The notes beneath the pieces were generated by a model, which worked only from the letters and a program-made list of their open reading frames with translations, searched no databases and was not told the DNA's origin. Below, in pieces: positions 1 to 5,954 of a DNA stretch of 9,444 bases. Made by a program: the position numbers and the translations under genes. Positions within the stretch are counted from its first letter, which is position 1, and each line of letters opens with the position of its first letter. The DNA lies in NCBI GenBank assembly GCA_023228185.1, contig JALOBQ010000030.1, positions 1 through 9,444 on the forward strand, read 5' to 3'. This stretch comes from Candidatus Omnitrophota bacterium (GTDB taxonomy: Bacteria > Omnitrophota > Gorgyraeia > Gygaellales > Profunditerraquicolaceae).

Positions 1-27
1 ATTCTGCGCGTCGTTGAAATGGAATAA
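1..27 (+). CDS. gspE: C-terminal tail of GspE/PilB-type secretion ATPase (partial, 5' end outside window)
   Basis: Frame 1 reads ILRVVEME followed by TAA at 25-27. GspE/PilB ATPases usually end in a motif of the type 'T-x-E-E-[VI]-L-R-V-[TV]', and the very next gene is gspF, the usual neighbour of gspE. Both facts point to the last eight residues of the type II secretion / type IV pilus assembly ATPase, which powers pseudopilus extension at the cytoplasmic face of the inner membrane. Only eight codons are visible, so this is a context-supported inference; the Walker motifs lie upstream of the window. Confidence 0.6.
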   Translation: MLRVVEME

Positions 28-29
28 TT

Positions 30-114
30 TGGAAACAGGGTCCAAGTTGACCTGGAAACAGGGTCCAACTCAAGCTGGAAACAGGGTCCAAGTTCCTCTG
101 GACAGTGGGGTATG
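30..114. repeat. Tandem repeat array, 23-bp period, three exact 16-bp cores plus one degenerate copy
   Basis: The core TGGAAACAGGGTCCAA occurs exactly at 30-45, 53-68 and 76-91. At the same 23-bp spacing a degenerate fourth copy, TGGACAGTGGGGTATG, starts at 99. The 7-bp linkers differ (GTTGACC, CTCAAGC, GTTCCTC). Each core starts TGGA and ends TCCAA, giving partial inverted symmetry around AACAGGG. The array fills essentially the whole gap between the gspE stop (27) and the gspF start (117), and its last copy covers the place where the gspF ribosome binding site should be. Several short subterminal repeats of this kind are known at the ends of some insertion sequences (IS21 family, for example), so it may be the remnant of an element end. 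A protein-binding array is the alternative. No transposase is present. Confidence 0.85.
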
Positions 115-116
115 AG

Positions 117-1334
117 ATGAAATTTGTTTATAAGGCTAAAAAAAATCTTAATGAGATTGTTGAGGGCCGCATCGAAGGCCAGAATATTGAACAGGTGCTT
201 GAAGAACTCCAGGCAAAAGGCCTGGTAACACTTTCTTTAGAACCGCTTGAGCCAATTCCTTCTAACGCGCCTTCAGCAGCAAGCCTTAAACTAAAATCCG
301 GCAGATGGGGGTCAAAGCAGTTAGTCTTATTCACCCAGAAGCTCTATAGCCTGATTAACTCCCGCGTTGAACTTTTGAATGCTTTGAGGCTTTTAGAAAA
401 AAATTCCACCACTCAGGTGGAAAAATCACTTTTGGGCGATCTGATTAAAAGAATCAAGGATGGCGAGTCGTTTTCCGGCTGCTTGAGCTATTACCCGCAA
501 TATTTCCCGCGGCTTTACGTGAATATCATTCATACCGGTGAATCCACCGGCAAACTTAAGGAAGCGTTAATTCAGCTTTTGGATTATTTGCGCCGCCTGG
601 AGGACCTAAAACTAAAAGTTAAGCAGGCGCTTGCTTATCCGATATTCATGTCAGTGGTAGGCGCCGGCGCGGTATTTGTGATGCTTACTTTTGTCCTGCC
701 GAAACTGGCGGCGATGTTCGAGGATTTTCAATCGGAATTACCGTTACCGACGCGTATATTATTGGATATCTCAAGTTTTCTTAAAAATAATTGGATATAT
801 ATCATACTTGTTGTTATTGCACTGGTATTTTATTTAAGATTCAAGAAGCCCGGCCAGGAAAGCGCGTTTAGCCGTTTAAAATACCGTATCCCGATCGCTA
901 AAGATATTATCTATAAACAATCAGTGGCTAATTTTTCCAGGAGTTTATCTTTGCTTTTGCAAAGCGGCGTGAACCTGCTTACCGCGCTCAAAGACGCTTC
1001 AGCTTTGATCGGCAATCCGATTTACGCGCAGCAATTAGAATTGGTGCGCAAGGATATTTCCGAAGGCGTAAGTTTTTCGGAAGCCTTGGGTAAATTCAAT
1101 ATTTTCCCGGATCTTTTCGTGCAGATGATCCGCGTCGGTGAAGAAGGCGGCAGGCTGGATGTAGTGCTTGCCGATATCGCGGCTTCCTACGAAGATGAGA
1201 TTGAGGCGGATCTCAAAACTGTCAGTTCGCTTATCGAGCCGGCGATAATTCTGGTTTTAGGAGTGATTATCGGGGCGATGGTAATCGCGATGTTATTGCC
1301 GATATTTAATATGAGCAGCCTGACGGCTACTTAA
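117..1334 (+). CDS. gspF: Type II secretion inner-membrane platform protein GspF/PilC
   Basis: This 405-aa polytopic inner-membrane protein is the platform on which the GspE ATPase acts to push pseudopilins out of the membrane. The N-terminus (MKFVYKAKKN...VEGRIEG) is the typical GspF/PilC opening with its small cytoplasmic domain. Two T2SSF repeats follow: about 65-190, with the motif HTGESTGKL at 139-147, and about 268-395, with RVGEEGGRLD at 339-348. Hydrophobic segments lie near residues 176-196, 226-242 and 372-396, matching the three-helix family topology. The length is normal for the family. I chose ATG at 117 because family members start a few residues before the F-x-Y-K-A motif; an in-frame GTG at 105 would add only four residues. 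The ribosome binding site is poor (GGGG at 107-110) and lies within the degenerate last copy of the upstream repeat. gspL begins 7 nt after the stop. Confidence 0.95.
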   Translation: MKFVYKAKKNLNEIVEGRIEGQNIEQVLEELQAKGLVTLSLEPLEPIPSNAPSAASLKLKSGRWGSKQLVLFTQKLYSLINSRVELLNALRLLEKNSTTQVEKSLLGDLIKRIKDGESFSGCLSYYPQYFPRLYVNIIHTGESTGKLKEALIQLLDYLRRLEDLKLKVKQALAYPIFMSVVGAGAVFVMLTFVLPKLAAMFEDFQSELPLPTRILLDISSFLKNNWIYIILVVIALVFYLRFKKPGQESAFSRLKYRIPIAKDIIYKQSVANFSRSLSLLLQSGVNLLTALKDASALIGNPIYAQQLELVRKDISEGVSFSEALGKFNIFPDLFVQMIRVGEEGGRLDVVLADIAASYEDEIEADLKTVSSLIEPAIILVLGVIIGAMVIAMLLPIFNMSSLTAT

Positions 1335-1341
1335 ACAATAT

Positions 1342-2715
1342 ATGAAAACAAAGATTGTCATAGAAATTTCAGAGCGTTGGTTAAAGGTTGTCGTGGAGAA
1401 AAAAATCTCCGTGGAGCCGTTGATCAACCAGGATCCGGCGACGATAATTGCGGCGTTAAACTCCGTGCTTAAACAGAATAGGCCCGGCAAAGATACTGAA
1501 GTTTGTGTGGTGCTCAGCCGTAATAAAATCACTGTCCGGCGCGTGGATTTACCTTCCCAAGACACAAAAGAGTTGGAGCAAATGCTGGGGTTTTATCTTA
1601 TCCGTCAGATCCCCTACCATAAAGAAGATATCTGCTGGTCATACCAAAATTTAGGTTTTGACGGCATCAGCAACAGCCATCTGATTTTAGCGGTAGCTTT
1701 GAAAAGTGTCTTCCATAATGTGGTTAGTTCTTTTGGGCCGGTAAACCTTTTCCCGGAATCCATCCTGATGAGTTCTCAAGGGCTGGTGCATTATGTTTCT
1801 GAGGCGCTTAAAGATAAATCGCCGGTAAACGCCTCATATATGATCCTGGATATTGATAGCAATTACAGCGACTTGATCCTAGTGCATAAACAGAAATTAG
1901 CCTCCAGCGTGGTAATTGCCCAGGGTTTTGACCAACTTAAAAGCGAACAGGAAAAGGAAAGGTTCACGGTTGAATTAAAACAGGCAATCGCCGCCTTAAA
2001 CAATGAGGTTCCGGAGGCAAAGCCGGAAAAGATATTTCTTACTGGCGCCGCGAGTTCTCTGCTTGTGCTTATCGAAGGTATTGTGGCGATGGGGCCTAAT
2101 TTAAAGGCACAGTATGTTTCCACTAAAGAGTATGAAAGTTTTGCTTCGAGTAATCTTAAAGGCATTTCCTTAAGCGCGATTTTAGGTTTTAATTATCATG
2201 TCGCCAAAGAGGATATCAAATTTATTGTCCCTGAACTGCAGATTAAGAAAGAGATAAAGGTAAAGGTCCAGCAGCTGATTATTTTAGGGATTTCTTTGGT
2301 TTTCATACTGGTTATGCTGGGGGTGATTGGACTGACCAGGCTTGCCCAACAACAGTCGTATGCCGCTTTGTTAAAAACAAAAGTTCAGGATCAGGCAAAA
2401 GATTCCAAAGAATTAGAAGAGATTATTAATAAGCTTAAGGTAGCCAAACAATACACCGCGTCGGCTGACTCCGCGGCTTCTTATTTATACGAATTAAGCC
2501 AGTTATGCCCGAGTAGTATTATGATTACAAGCTTTAATTGGGAATGGAAAAAGGCACTTTCCTTCCGCGGGTATGCATTGCAGATACCGGATATTTTAGG
2601 TTTTGCCAATACTTTAAGCAGGTCGGAGACTTTTAAAGGCGCGCAGAATCGTTACACGCGCCGGCGTAAAATTAAAGATAAAGATGTGGTTGATTTTGAA
2701 ATCGTCGTAAAATGA
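1342..2715 (+). CDS. gspL: GspL-type assembly protein (PilM-like actin fold, membrane helix, PilN-like periplasmic domain)
   Basis: This 457-aa protein has GspL architecture, which amounts to a fusion of PilM and PilN. Residues 1 to about 300 look like a degenerate actin/FtsA/PilM-type domain: an opening strand IVIEIS, DIDSNYSDLIL at 170-180 where active members carry a DIG-type phosphate loop, and an adenosine-site-like LTGAAS at 233-238. One membrane helix lies near 311-331. A short coiled coil follows (about 335-370). A C-terminal region (about 378-457) resembles the PilN/GspL ferredoxin-like fold. The family links the cytoplasmic GspE ATPase to periplasmic GspM. No convincing Shine-Dalgarno sequence precedes the ATG, which lies 7 nt after gspF, so translation may depend on gspF. 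The ATG of gspM overlaps its stop (ATGA). The fold call rests on layout and position more than on strong motifs. Confidence 0.82.
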   Translation: MKTKIVIEISERWLKVVVEKKISVEPLINQDPATIIAALNSVLKQNRPGKDTEVCVVLSRNKITVRRVDLPSQDTKELEQMLGFYLIRQIPYHKEDICWSYQNLGFDGISNSHLILAVALKSVFHNVVSSFGPVNLFPESILMSSQGLVHYVSEALKDKSPVNASYMILDIDSNYSDLILVHKQKLASSVVIAQGFDQLKSEQEKERFTVELKQAIAALNNEVPEAKPEKIFLTGAASSLLVLIEGIVAMGPNLKAQYVSTKEYESFASSNLKGISLSAILGFNYHVAKEDIKFIVPELQIKKEIKVKVQQLIILGISLVFILVMLGVIGLTRLAQQQSYAALLKTKVQDQAKDSKELEEIINKLKVAKQYTASADSAASYLYELSQLCPSSIMITSFNWEWKKALSFRGYALQIPDILGFANTLSRSETFKGAQNRYTRRRKIKDKDVVDFEIVVK

Positions 2716-3242
2716 AAAAAATAAACAAAAAGGAAAAGATTTTATTAATTTTAACCGGCCTGATTTTAATTTTCTTTGTGCTGAAACATTTTGTTTTCGG
2801 CCCGATCTATGAGAATGCCAATATCTATTCTCAAGAGATAGCCATGTCAAAAGCCTTGATGCGTAGATATATGGCTTTGGAACATAACCGCCTGGAAATC
2901 TTAAAAGCGCAAAAGCAGATTGAGGGCTATTTGAGCTTAAGCGGCACTGACGAGGATAAGGCGGCGATGGTAATGAGCAGGATCGAGGCGGAAGCCAGAA
3001 AAGCCAAGCTGCAGATTCAGGATATGAACAGTTCCGGCGTGACAAAAGAGAAGGGCTCGGTTACTCTTTTTCATATCAGCTTACGCGCCGAGGGCCAGCT
3101 AAAGAATGTTTTGGATTTCCTTGCCGGTTTAGAGAATTCAAATATACTTTTGCAAGCGGAAAAGCTTTCTTTAAGCGCTAAAGATGATTCCGGTAGCGTG
3201 TTAAAAATTGAAGCGACAATATTAGGGGTTGCTTTTTCTTAA
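2712..3242 (+). CDS. gspM: GspM/PilO-like inner-membrane assembly protein
   Basis: This is a 176-aa bitopic protein. It has a short lysine-rich cytoplasmic N-terminus (MKKINKKEK), one membrane helix at about 9-30, a helical/coiled-coil stretch at about 35-75 and a C-terminal alpha/beta domain (about 76-176) of the size expected for the ferredoxin-like fold of GspM/PilO. In the family this protein pairs with GspL (PilN) and forms the inner-membrane ring around the platform. Its start overlaps the gspL stop by 4 nt (ATGA), the usual sign of translational coupling between partner subunits. GspM/PilO sequences diverge strongly, so the call rests on topology, size and position directly after gspL. 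A 27-nt gap with a good ribosome binding site separates it from gspG. Confidence 0.8.
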   Translation: MKKINKKEKILLILTGLILIFFVLKHFVFGPIYENANIYSQEIAMSKALMRRYMALEHNRLEILKAQKQIEGYLSLSGTDEDKAAMVMSRIEAEARKAKLQIQDMNSSGVTKEKGSVTLFHISLRAEGQLKNVLDFLAGLENSNILLQAEKLSLSAKDDSGSVLKIEATILGVAFS

Positions 3243-3256
3243 AATTAGCCATTGAT

Positions 3257-3264
3257 TAAGGAGG
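3257..3264 (+). promoter_or_regulatory. Strong Shine-Dalgarno site setting the gspG start
   Basis: TAAGGAGG lies five bases before ATG 3270. It is the best ribosome binding site in the secretion operon and precedes the major pseudopilin, the subunit needed in greatest amount. It also rules out the in-frame TTG at 3252, which lies upstream of the site. Confidence 0.85.
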
Positions 3265-3269
3265 TTGCC

Positions 3270-3665
3270 ATGAAGAGAGCTTTTACTTTAATTGAATTGA
3301 TGTTGGTGGTGGTAATTTTGGGTGTTTTATCGGCGATGGTCGTGCCAAAACTTGCCGGTAGATCTGAACAGGCGCGCATTCAGGCGGCAAAGACAGATAT
3401 TAATTCCAGCATTCCGCTTGCTTTAGACCTTTATGAGATGGATATGGGTACTTACCCGGAAACCCTTGATTATCTAAAGAGCCGTCCGGGTGTTGGCTCG
3501 GAGAATTGGCGCGGGCCGTATTTAAAGAAAATACCGGTTGATCCATGGGGCAAAGTCTACATTTATAAATGCCCCGGCGAGCATAATTCGGATAGTTACG
3601 ATTTATATTCACCTGGTAAAGACGGTAATTCAGGTTCAGACGATGATGTTAAAAACTGGGAATAA
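3270..3665 (+). CDS. gspG: Major pseudopilin GspG
   Basis: This 131-aa prepilin-like protein forms the pseudopilus shaft in type II secretion. The N-terminus MKRA|FTLIELM is the class III prepilin signal: a short basic leader, the cut before Phe, Glu at +5 of the mature protein and a hydrophobic helix to about residue 27. The residue before the cut is Ala4 rather than the usual Gly. The C-terminal half carries the GspG signature: a WRGPYLKK-x-P-x-DPWG segment at about residues 81-95, then YDLYSPGKDGNSGSDDD, the Asp-rich loop that binds calcium in characterised GspG proteins. The length is typical. ATG 3270 was chosen over the in-frame TTG at 3252 because a strong Shine-Dalgarno site lies between them. 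The 3' end overlaps the start of the next pseudopilin gene. Confidence 0.93.
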   Translation: MKRAFTLIELMLVVVILGVLSAMVVPKLAGRSEQARIQAAKTDINSSIPLALDLYEMDMGTYPETLDYLKSRPGVGSENWRGPYLKKIPVDPWGKVYIYKCPGEHNSDSYDLYSPGKDGNSGSDDDVKNWE

Positions 3666-4062
3666 TAATCTGAGCAGAGGTTTTACTTTAGTTGAGATAA
3701 TGCTCAGTGTGTTGATTTTAGGCATCGGCCTTACGGTGGTAGCTAATTCATACCTGGCGGCAATTCGGGGGATCAATAGTATTGAGAATAATATCCAGGT
3801 ACTAACTTTGGGGAAAGAAAAATTAGATGCTTTAGAATTGTCCAGCTTGAAACAAGGGCTGGATATTTTTTTAACTGAAAGTACCTTGGAATCAATAGGC
3901 AAAAAATACGATTACACTTTGGAAACTTCTAGATTGTCCCAGCCGGAGAGTTTGGCTAAACTGCTTGTTCAAGCCTGCCTGACTTTCAAATGGCAGGAGC
4001 AAATGGCCGAAAAAAATGTTACTTTTTCCACATACCTGCTTAGGCAGAAAGAATCAATTTAA
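3643..4062 (+). CDS. gspI: Minor pseudopilin, GspI-like
   Basis: This 139-aa protein has a 13-residue leader ending in Gly followed by FTLVEIMLSVLILG, a canonical prepilin peptidase site with Glu at +5 and an N-terminal hydrophobic helix (about 14-35). The segment after the helix (SIENNIQVLTLGKEKLDALE) and a late Lys-Trp-Gln-Glu strand fit GspI. In the family GspI is the core of the pseudopilus tip with GspJ and GspK. The order G-(H)-I-J-K also favours GspI, and no gspH is present between. The start is uncertain: ATG 3643 or the adjacent ATG 3646, both inside the gspG 3' end, with only a weak AGG at 3632-3634 upstream. Coupling to gspG translation is likely. The gene ends 47 nt inside the next one. 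Confidence 0.78.
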   Translation: MMLKTGNNNLSRGFTLVEIMLSVLILGIGLTVVANSYLAAIRGINSIENNIQVLTLGKEKLDALELSSLKQGLDIFLTESTLESIGKKYDYTLETSRLSQPESLAKLLVQACLTFKWQEQMAEKNVTFSTYLLRQKESI

Positions 4063-4618
4063 ACCGGCCGCTTTTACGCTGGTGGAATTGCTCATTTCGG
4101 TTGCCATATTTTCCGTAATCAGCATCGCGGTTTATTCCACATTTGCAAGCGGCGCAAAAGTCCTGCGTAAAGCAAACAAAATCGATCTGACATTGCAGAA
4201 GTTCTTGCTCAAAGAAGAAAAATTCTCCCGTGAACTGCGCGAATCCATTGCTTGCAGAAAACAGCTTTTTGCCGGAAAACCCGCGAAATTGAGTTTTTCC
4301 GGGACGCAGAACGAATTCCCCTGCCGGATAACTTATTATTTTGATAGATCCACGCAATCATTTATCCGCGAGGTTGATAAATTAAGCGAAATTATCGCTC
4401 AGGAAAGCGAATTCGGCGGGGAATTAAAAACAGAGCGCTCGACTTTTTTAAAAAATATTGAAAATGCGCAGTTTTTTTATTATTATCTGGACCTGAAGAA
4501 AAATAAATATGTTTGGGAAAAGGAATATGATTTAAAAGACCAGCCTGTTGCCGTTAAATTGATTATTACCAATCGGGGAAAGGATTATGTCACAACCGTA
4601 TTTTTGCCGACTGCCTAA
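4016..4618 (+). CDS. gspJ: Minor pseudopilin, GspJ-like
   Basis: This 200-aa protein has a 19-residue leader, then a prepilin motif FTLVELLISVAIFSV with Glu at +5 and a hydrophobic helix to about residue 42. The residue before the cut is Ala, as in GspG and unlike GspI. The long globular part (about 45-200) contains many beta-type segments, including a Phe/Tyr-rich strand (AQFFYYYLDL), and the size fits GspJ (about 190-220 aa), which forms the pseudopilus tip with GspI and GspK. ATG 4016 is the only ATG start in this frame before the pilin motif. An AGGAG at 3995-3999 is 16 nt away, too far for normal use, so translation probably relies on readthrough coupling from the overlapping gspI. It overlaps gspK by 32 nt. 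Confidence 0.8.
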   Translation: MLLFPHTCLGRKNQFKPAAFTLVELLISVAIFSVISIAVYSTFASGAKVLRKANKIDLTLQKFLLKEEKFSRELRESIACRKQLFAGKPAKLSFSGTQNEFPCRITYYFDRSTQSFIREVDKLSEIIAQESEFGGELKTERSTFLKNIENAQFFYYYLDLKKNKYVWEKEYDLKDQPVAVKLIITNRGKDYVTTVFLPTA

Positions 4619-5492
4619 ACAAGGGAGTGTTTTAGTTCTTTGTTTAGGCATTATTATGGTGCTTTCCATACTGGGTTTAGGTTTAAGCGGCCTTGTTTTT
4701 CAGGAGATAAAATTTGTTTCCGCTTACCGTCGGTTTGTTTTATCCTTGCCGGTAGCAAAAGCCGCGGTAAAAACCGTGTTTGCTCAAAGGTTGCAGGACT
4801 TTACCCCAGGTTATGATACATTAACCGAACTTGCAACGGCATCGAAAGTGGAGTTCTGCGGCGGTAATTCATATGAATATTATTTTGTTGACCATCTTGA
4901 CGCTGAGAACAGCCGGGTAATCGATGAAAGCGGGTTGATCAACCTGAACCTGGCTACTCAGGAAATGCTTCAACGGCTTCCCGGATTAGACGAGGATTTG
5001 GCAAAAAGCATTATTGATTCGGGATTGCGGCCTTTTAAGTCAATTAATGAAGTGCTTCTGGTTGAAGATATTAAGCCGGAGAATTTCCGGCTTTTTAAGG
5101 ATATGGTAACTATTTATGGCAGTGGTAAGATTAATGTGAATACGGCAAGTAAAGAAGTGCTTTTAGCGTTAGGCGTAGATGAAGAAGCGGTGGAGGCGAT
5201 TTTGACTTTTCGTAAAGAGCATAAAATTGATTTGCCGGAAAACGCGCCGGAAGGTTTCAAAGAAGAGCGCGGCATTACCAGTATCTCAACATTAATTACC
5301 GATATAAATCAGTTAGTTTCTTTAGGATTACGCCAGGAGCAAAATTTAATCAGCTTGTCTAACTGGCTGGACGTAAAATCGGAGTTTTTGCGTTTTAATG
5401 TTATTCCTAAGTTCGGCGCTGCCAAAGGCGTGCACTATTCAATCACGATACATCCCGCAACAAATAAGGTTCTTGCCTGGAGAGAATATTAA
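4587..5492 (+). CDS. gspK: Minor pseudopilin GspK (pseudopilus tip, largest subunit)
   Basis: This is a 301-aa protein of the usual GspK length. The leader ends KQG (Gly13), followed by a hydrophobic helix of about 14-38 that lacks Glu at +5; the missing Glu is a known trait of GspK. The large globular domain contains two related hairpin motifs, DESGLINLNLATQEML at 113-128 and KINVNTASKEVLLALG at 181-196. The second is the 'INVNTA' signature of the GspK helix-hairpin-helix-like domain. In the family GspK caps the GspI-GspJ tip. The ATG is preceded by GGGGAAAGGA at 4575-4584, a usable ribosome binding site within gspJ. It is the last gene of the secretion operon in this window. No GC-rich terminator follows, and the promoter of the next operon begins 5 nt after the stop. 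Confidence 0.9.
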   Translation: MSQPYFCRLPKQGSVLVLCLGIIMVLSILGLGLSGLVFQEIKFVSAYRRFVLSLPVAKAAVKTVFAQRLQDFTPGYDTLTELATASKVEFCGGNSYEYYFVDHLDAENSRVIDESGLINLNLATQEMLQRLPGLDEDLAKSIIDSGLRPFKSINEVLLVEDIKPENFRLFKDMVTIYGSGKINVNTASKEVLLALGVDEEAVEAILTFRKEHKIDLPENAPEGFKEERGITSISTLITDINQLVSLGLRQEQNLISLSNWLDVKSEFLRFNVIPKFGAAKGVHYSITIHPATNKVLAWREY

Positions 5493-5497
5493 TTCGC

Positions 5498-5526
5498 TTG
5501 ACAAAAAGAGTAGCTTTTACTAAAAT
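5498..5526 (+). promoter_or_regulatory. Sigma70-type promoter for the downstream ketosynthase operon
   Basis: A perfect -35 TTGACA (5498-5503), a 17-bp spacer and a near-perfect -10 TAAAAT (5521-5526) lie in an AT-rich gap. Transcription would begin near 5533, leaving a leader of about 155 nt before the first ATG at 5691. The promoter starts only 5 nt after the gspK stop. Transcription from the secretion operon may therefore also run through, as no terminator is evident. Confidence 0.75.
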
Positions 5527-5547
5527 AATATAGTAAAATTTTACTAT
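5515..5547. promoter_or_regulatory. Palindromic operator candidate overlapping the -10 and start point
   Basis: The 18-bp sequence ATAGTAAAATTTTACTAT (5530-5547) is its own exact reverse complement. Its half-site TTTTACTA is found a third time at 5515-5522, so three half-sites are present: TTTTACTA at 5515-5522, its inverse TAGTAAAA at 5531-5538 and TTTTACTA again at 5539-5546. The first copy runs into the -10 box and the palindrome sits across the expected transcription start. That is the classic place for a repressor dimer (or two side by side) to block RNA polymerase. The stem contains only one G-C pair per arm and no following U-tract, so it is unlikely to be a terminator. The binding protein is not identifiable from this window. 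Confidence 0.65.
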
Positions 5548-5597
5548 TATATTTAGGCATATTGATAAATTTGGCCTGTTTTGCCTGTATTGCATAA

Positions 5598-5635
5598 TAT
5601 CAAATAGATTTGATAGATCTGTTCGGACTCTATCA
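5598..5635 (+). promoter_or_regulatory. Mutually exclusive hairpins in the 5' leader
   Basis: TATCAAAT (5598-5605) is the exact inverse of ATTTGATA (5608-5615). In addition TGATAGA (5611-5617) is the exact inverse of TCTATCA (5629-5635), with GT/AC inside its loop able to extend it around TCGG. The two stems share bases 5611-5615, so only one can form at a time. Such a layout can act as a regulatory switch in an mRNA leader, but the sequence is AT-rich and chance pairing is possible. The ribosome binding site is about 45 nt further on. No known riboswitch family was recognised. Confidence 0.35.
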
Positions 5636-5690
5636 TAACCTGATGTAAGCCATAGTGATAAATATATATATTGCCTAAAAAGAGGAAGAT

Positions 5691-5951
5691 ATGATTTGGG
5701 AAATCAGCACGGAAAAAAAATTCAAGGTTTTGATTTCTAAAATACCAGTATTCCATAGGCATATTACCGAATCCGTGGTTATTCAGGAAGCGGAAATCAA
5801 CGCCAGCAAACGTAAAAGCAACCAGGTTGAAGATGAGGATGTAGTTTCAGCTTTTTTTTCCGATGTGCCTTCTCCTTTTTACAGTATGATGCTGCGTTTA
5901 TTAGAGCAAAATGGGTTTAATTATAAAGCCTACGGTTTTCCAAGGAAATAA
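5691..5951 (+). CDS. Small protein of unknown function, first gene of ketosynthase operon
   Basis: This 86-aa soluble protein has no signal peptide or membrane segment and is preceded by AGAGGAAG (5681-5688) just before the ATG. A start like MIWEIS...LISKIPVFHRHITESVV, then a charged helical stretch with QEAEINASKRK (32-42), a VEDEDVVSAFF segment (47-56) and an end with PSPFYSMMLRLLEQNGF (60-76) suggest an all-helical fold. The 'KIPxFxR...E...A...DV' layout faintly resembles the PCP_red-type C-terminal domain (PF08369) or a histone-fold-like helix-turn-helix arrangement; neither is secure. It lies 3 nt before the reductase gene and is clearly co-transcribed with the ketosynthase pair. It could be a regulator or accessory factor of that pathway, but its function is unknown. 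Confidence 0.8.
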   Translation: MIWEISTEKKFKVLISKIPVFHRHITESVVIQEAEINASKRKSNQVEDEDVVSAFFSDVPSPFYSMMLRLLEQNGFNYKAYGFPRK

Positions 5952-5954
5952 TTA

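Noticed and set aside
47..75. TTGACC at 47-52 as a -35 box for a promoter before gspF
   Set aside because: It is one of the variable linkers and no acceptable -10 lies 16-18 bp downstream.
30..114. Repeat array as a CRISPR array
   Set aside because: Cores of 16 bp with 7-bp linkers are far too short, only three exact copies exist and no cas genes are present.
105..116. GTG at 105 as the gspF start
   Set aside because: It adds four residues not typical of the family; the usual GspF N-terminus begins at ATG 117.
3252..3269. TTG at 3252 as the gspG start
   Set aside because: The strong TAAGGAGG at 3257-3264 lies downstream of it and points to ATG 3270, which also gives the normal short prepilin leader.
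5504..5550. AT-rich inverted repeat as the rho-independent terminator of the secretion operon
   Set aside because: The stem has one G-C pair per arm and no following T-run as required; its overlap with the promoter fits an operator better.
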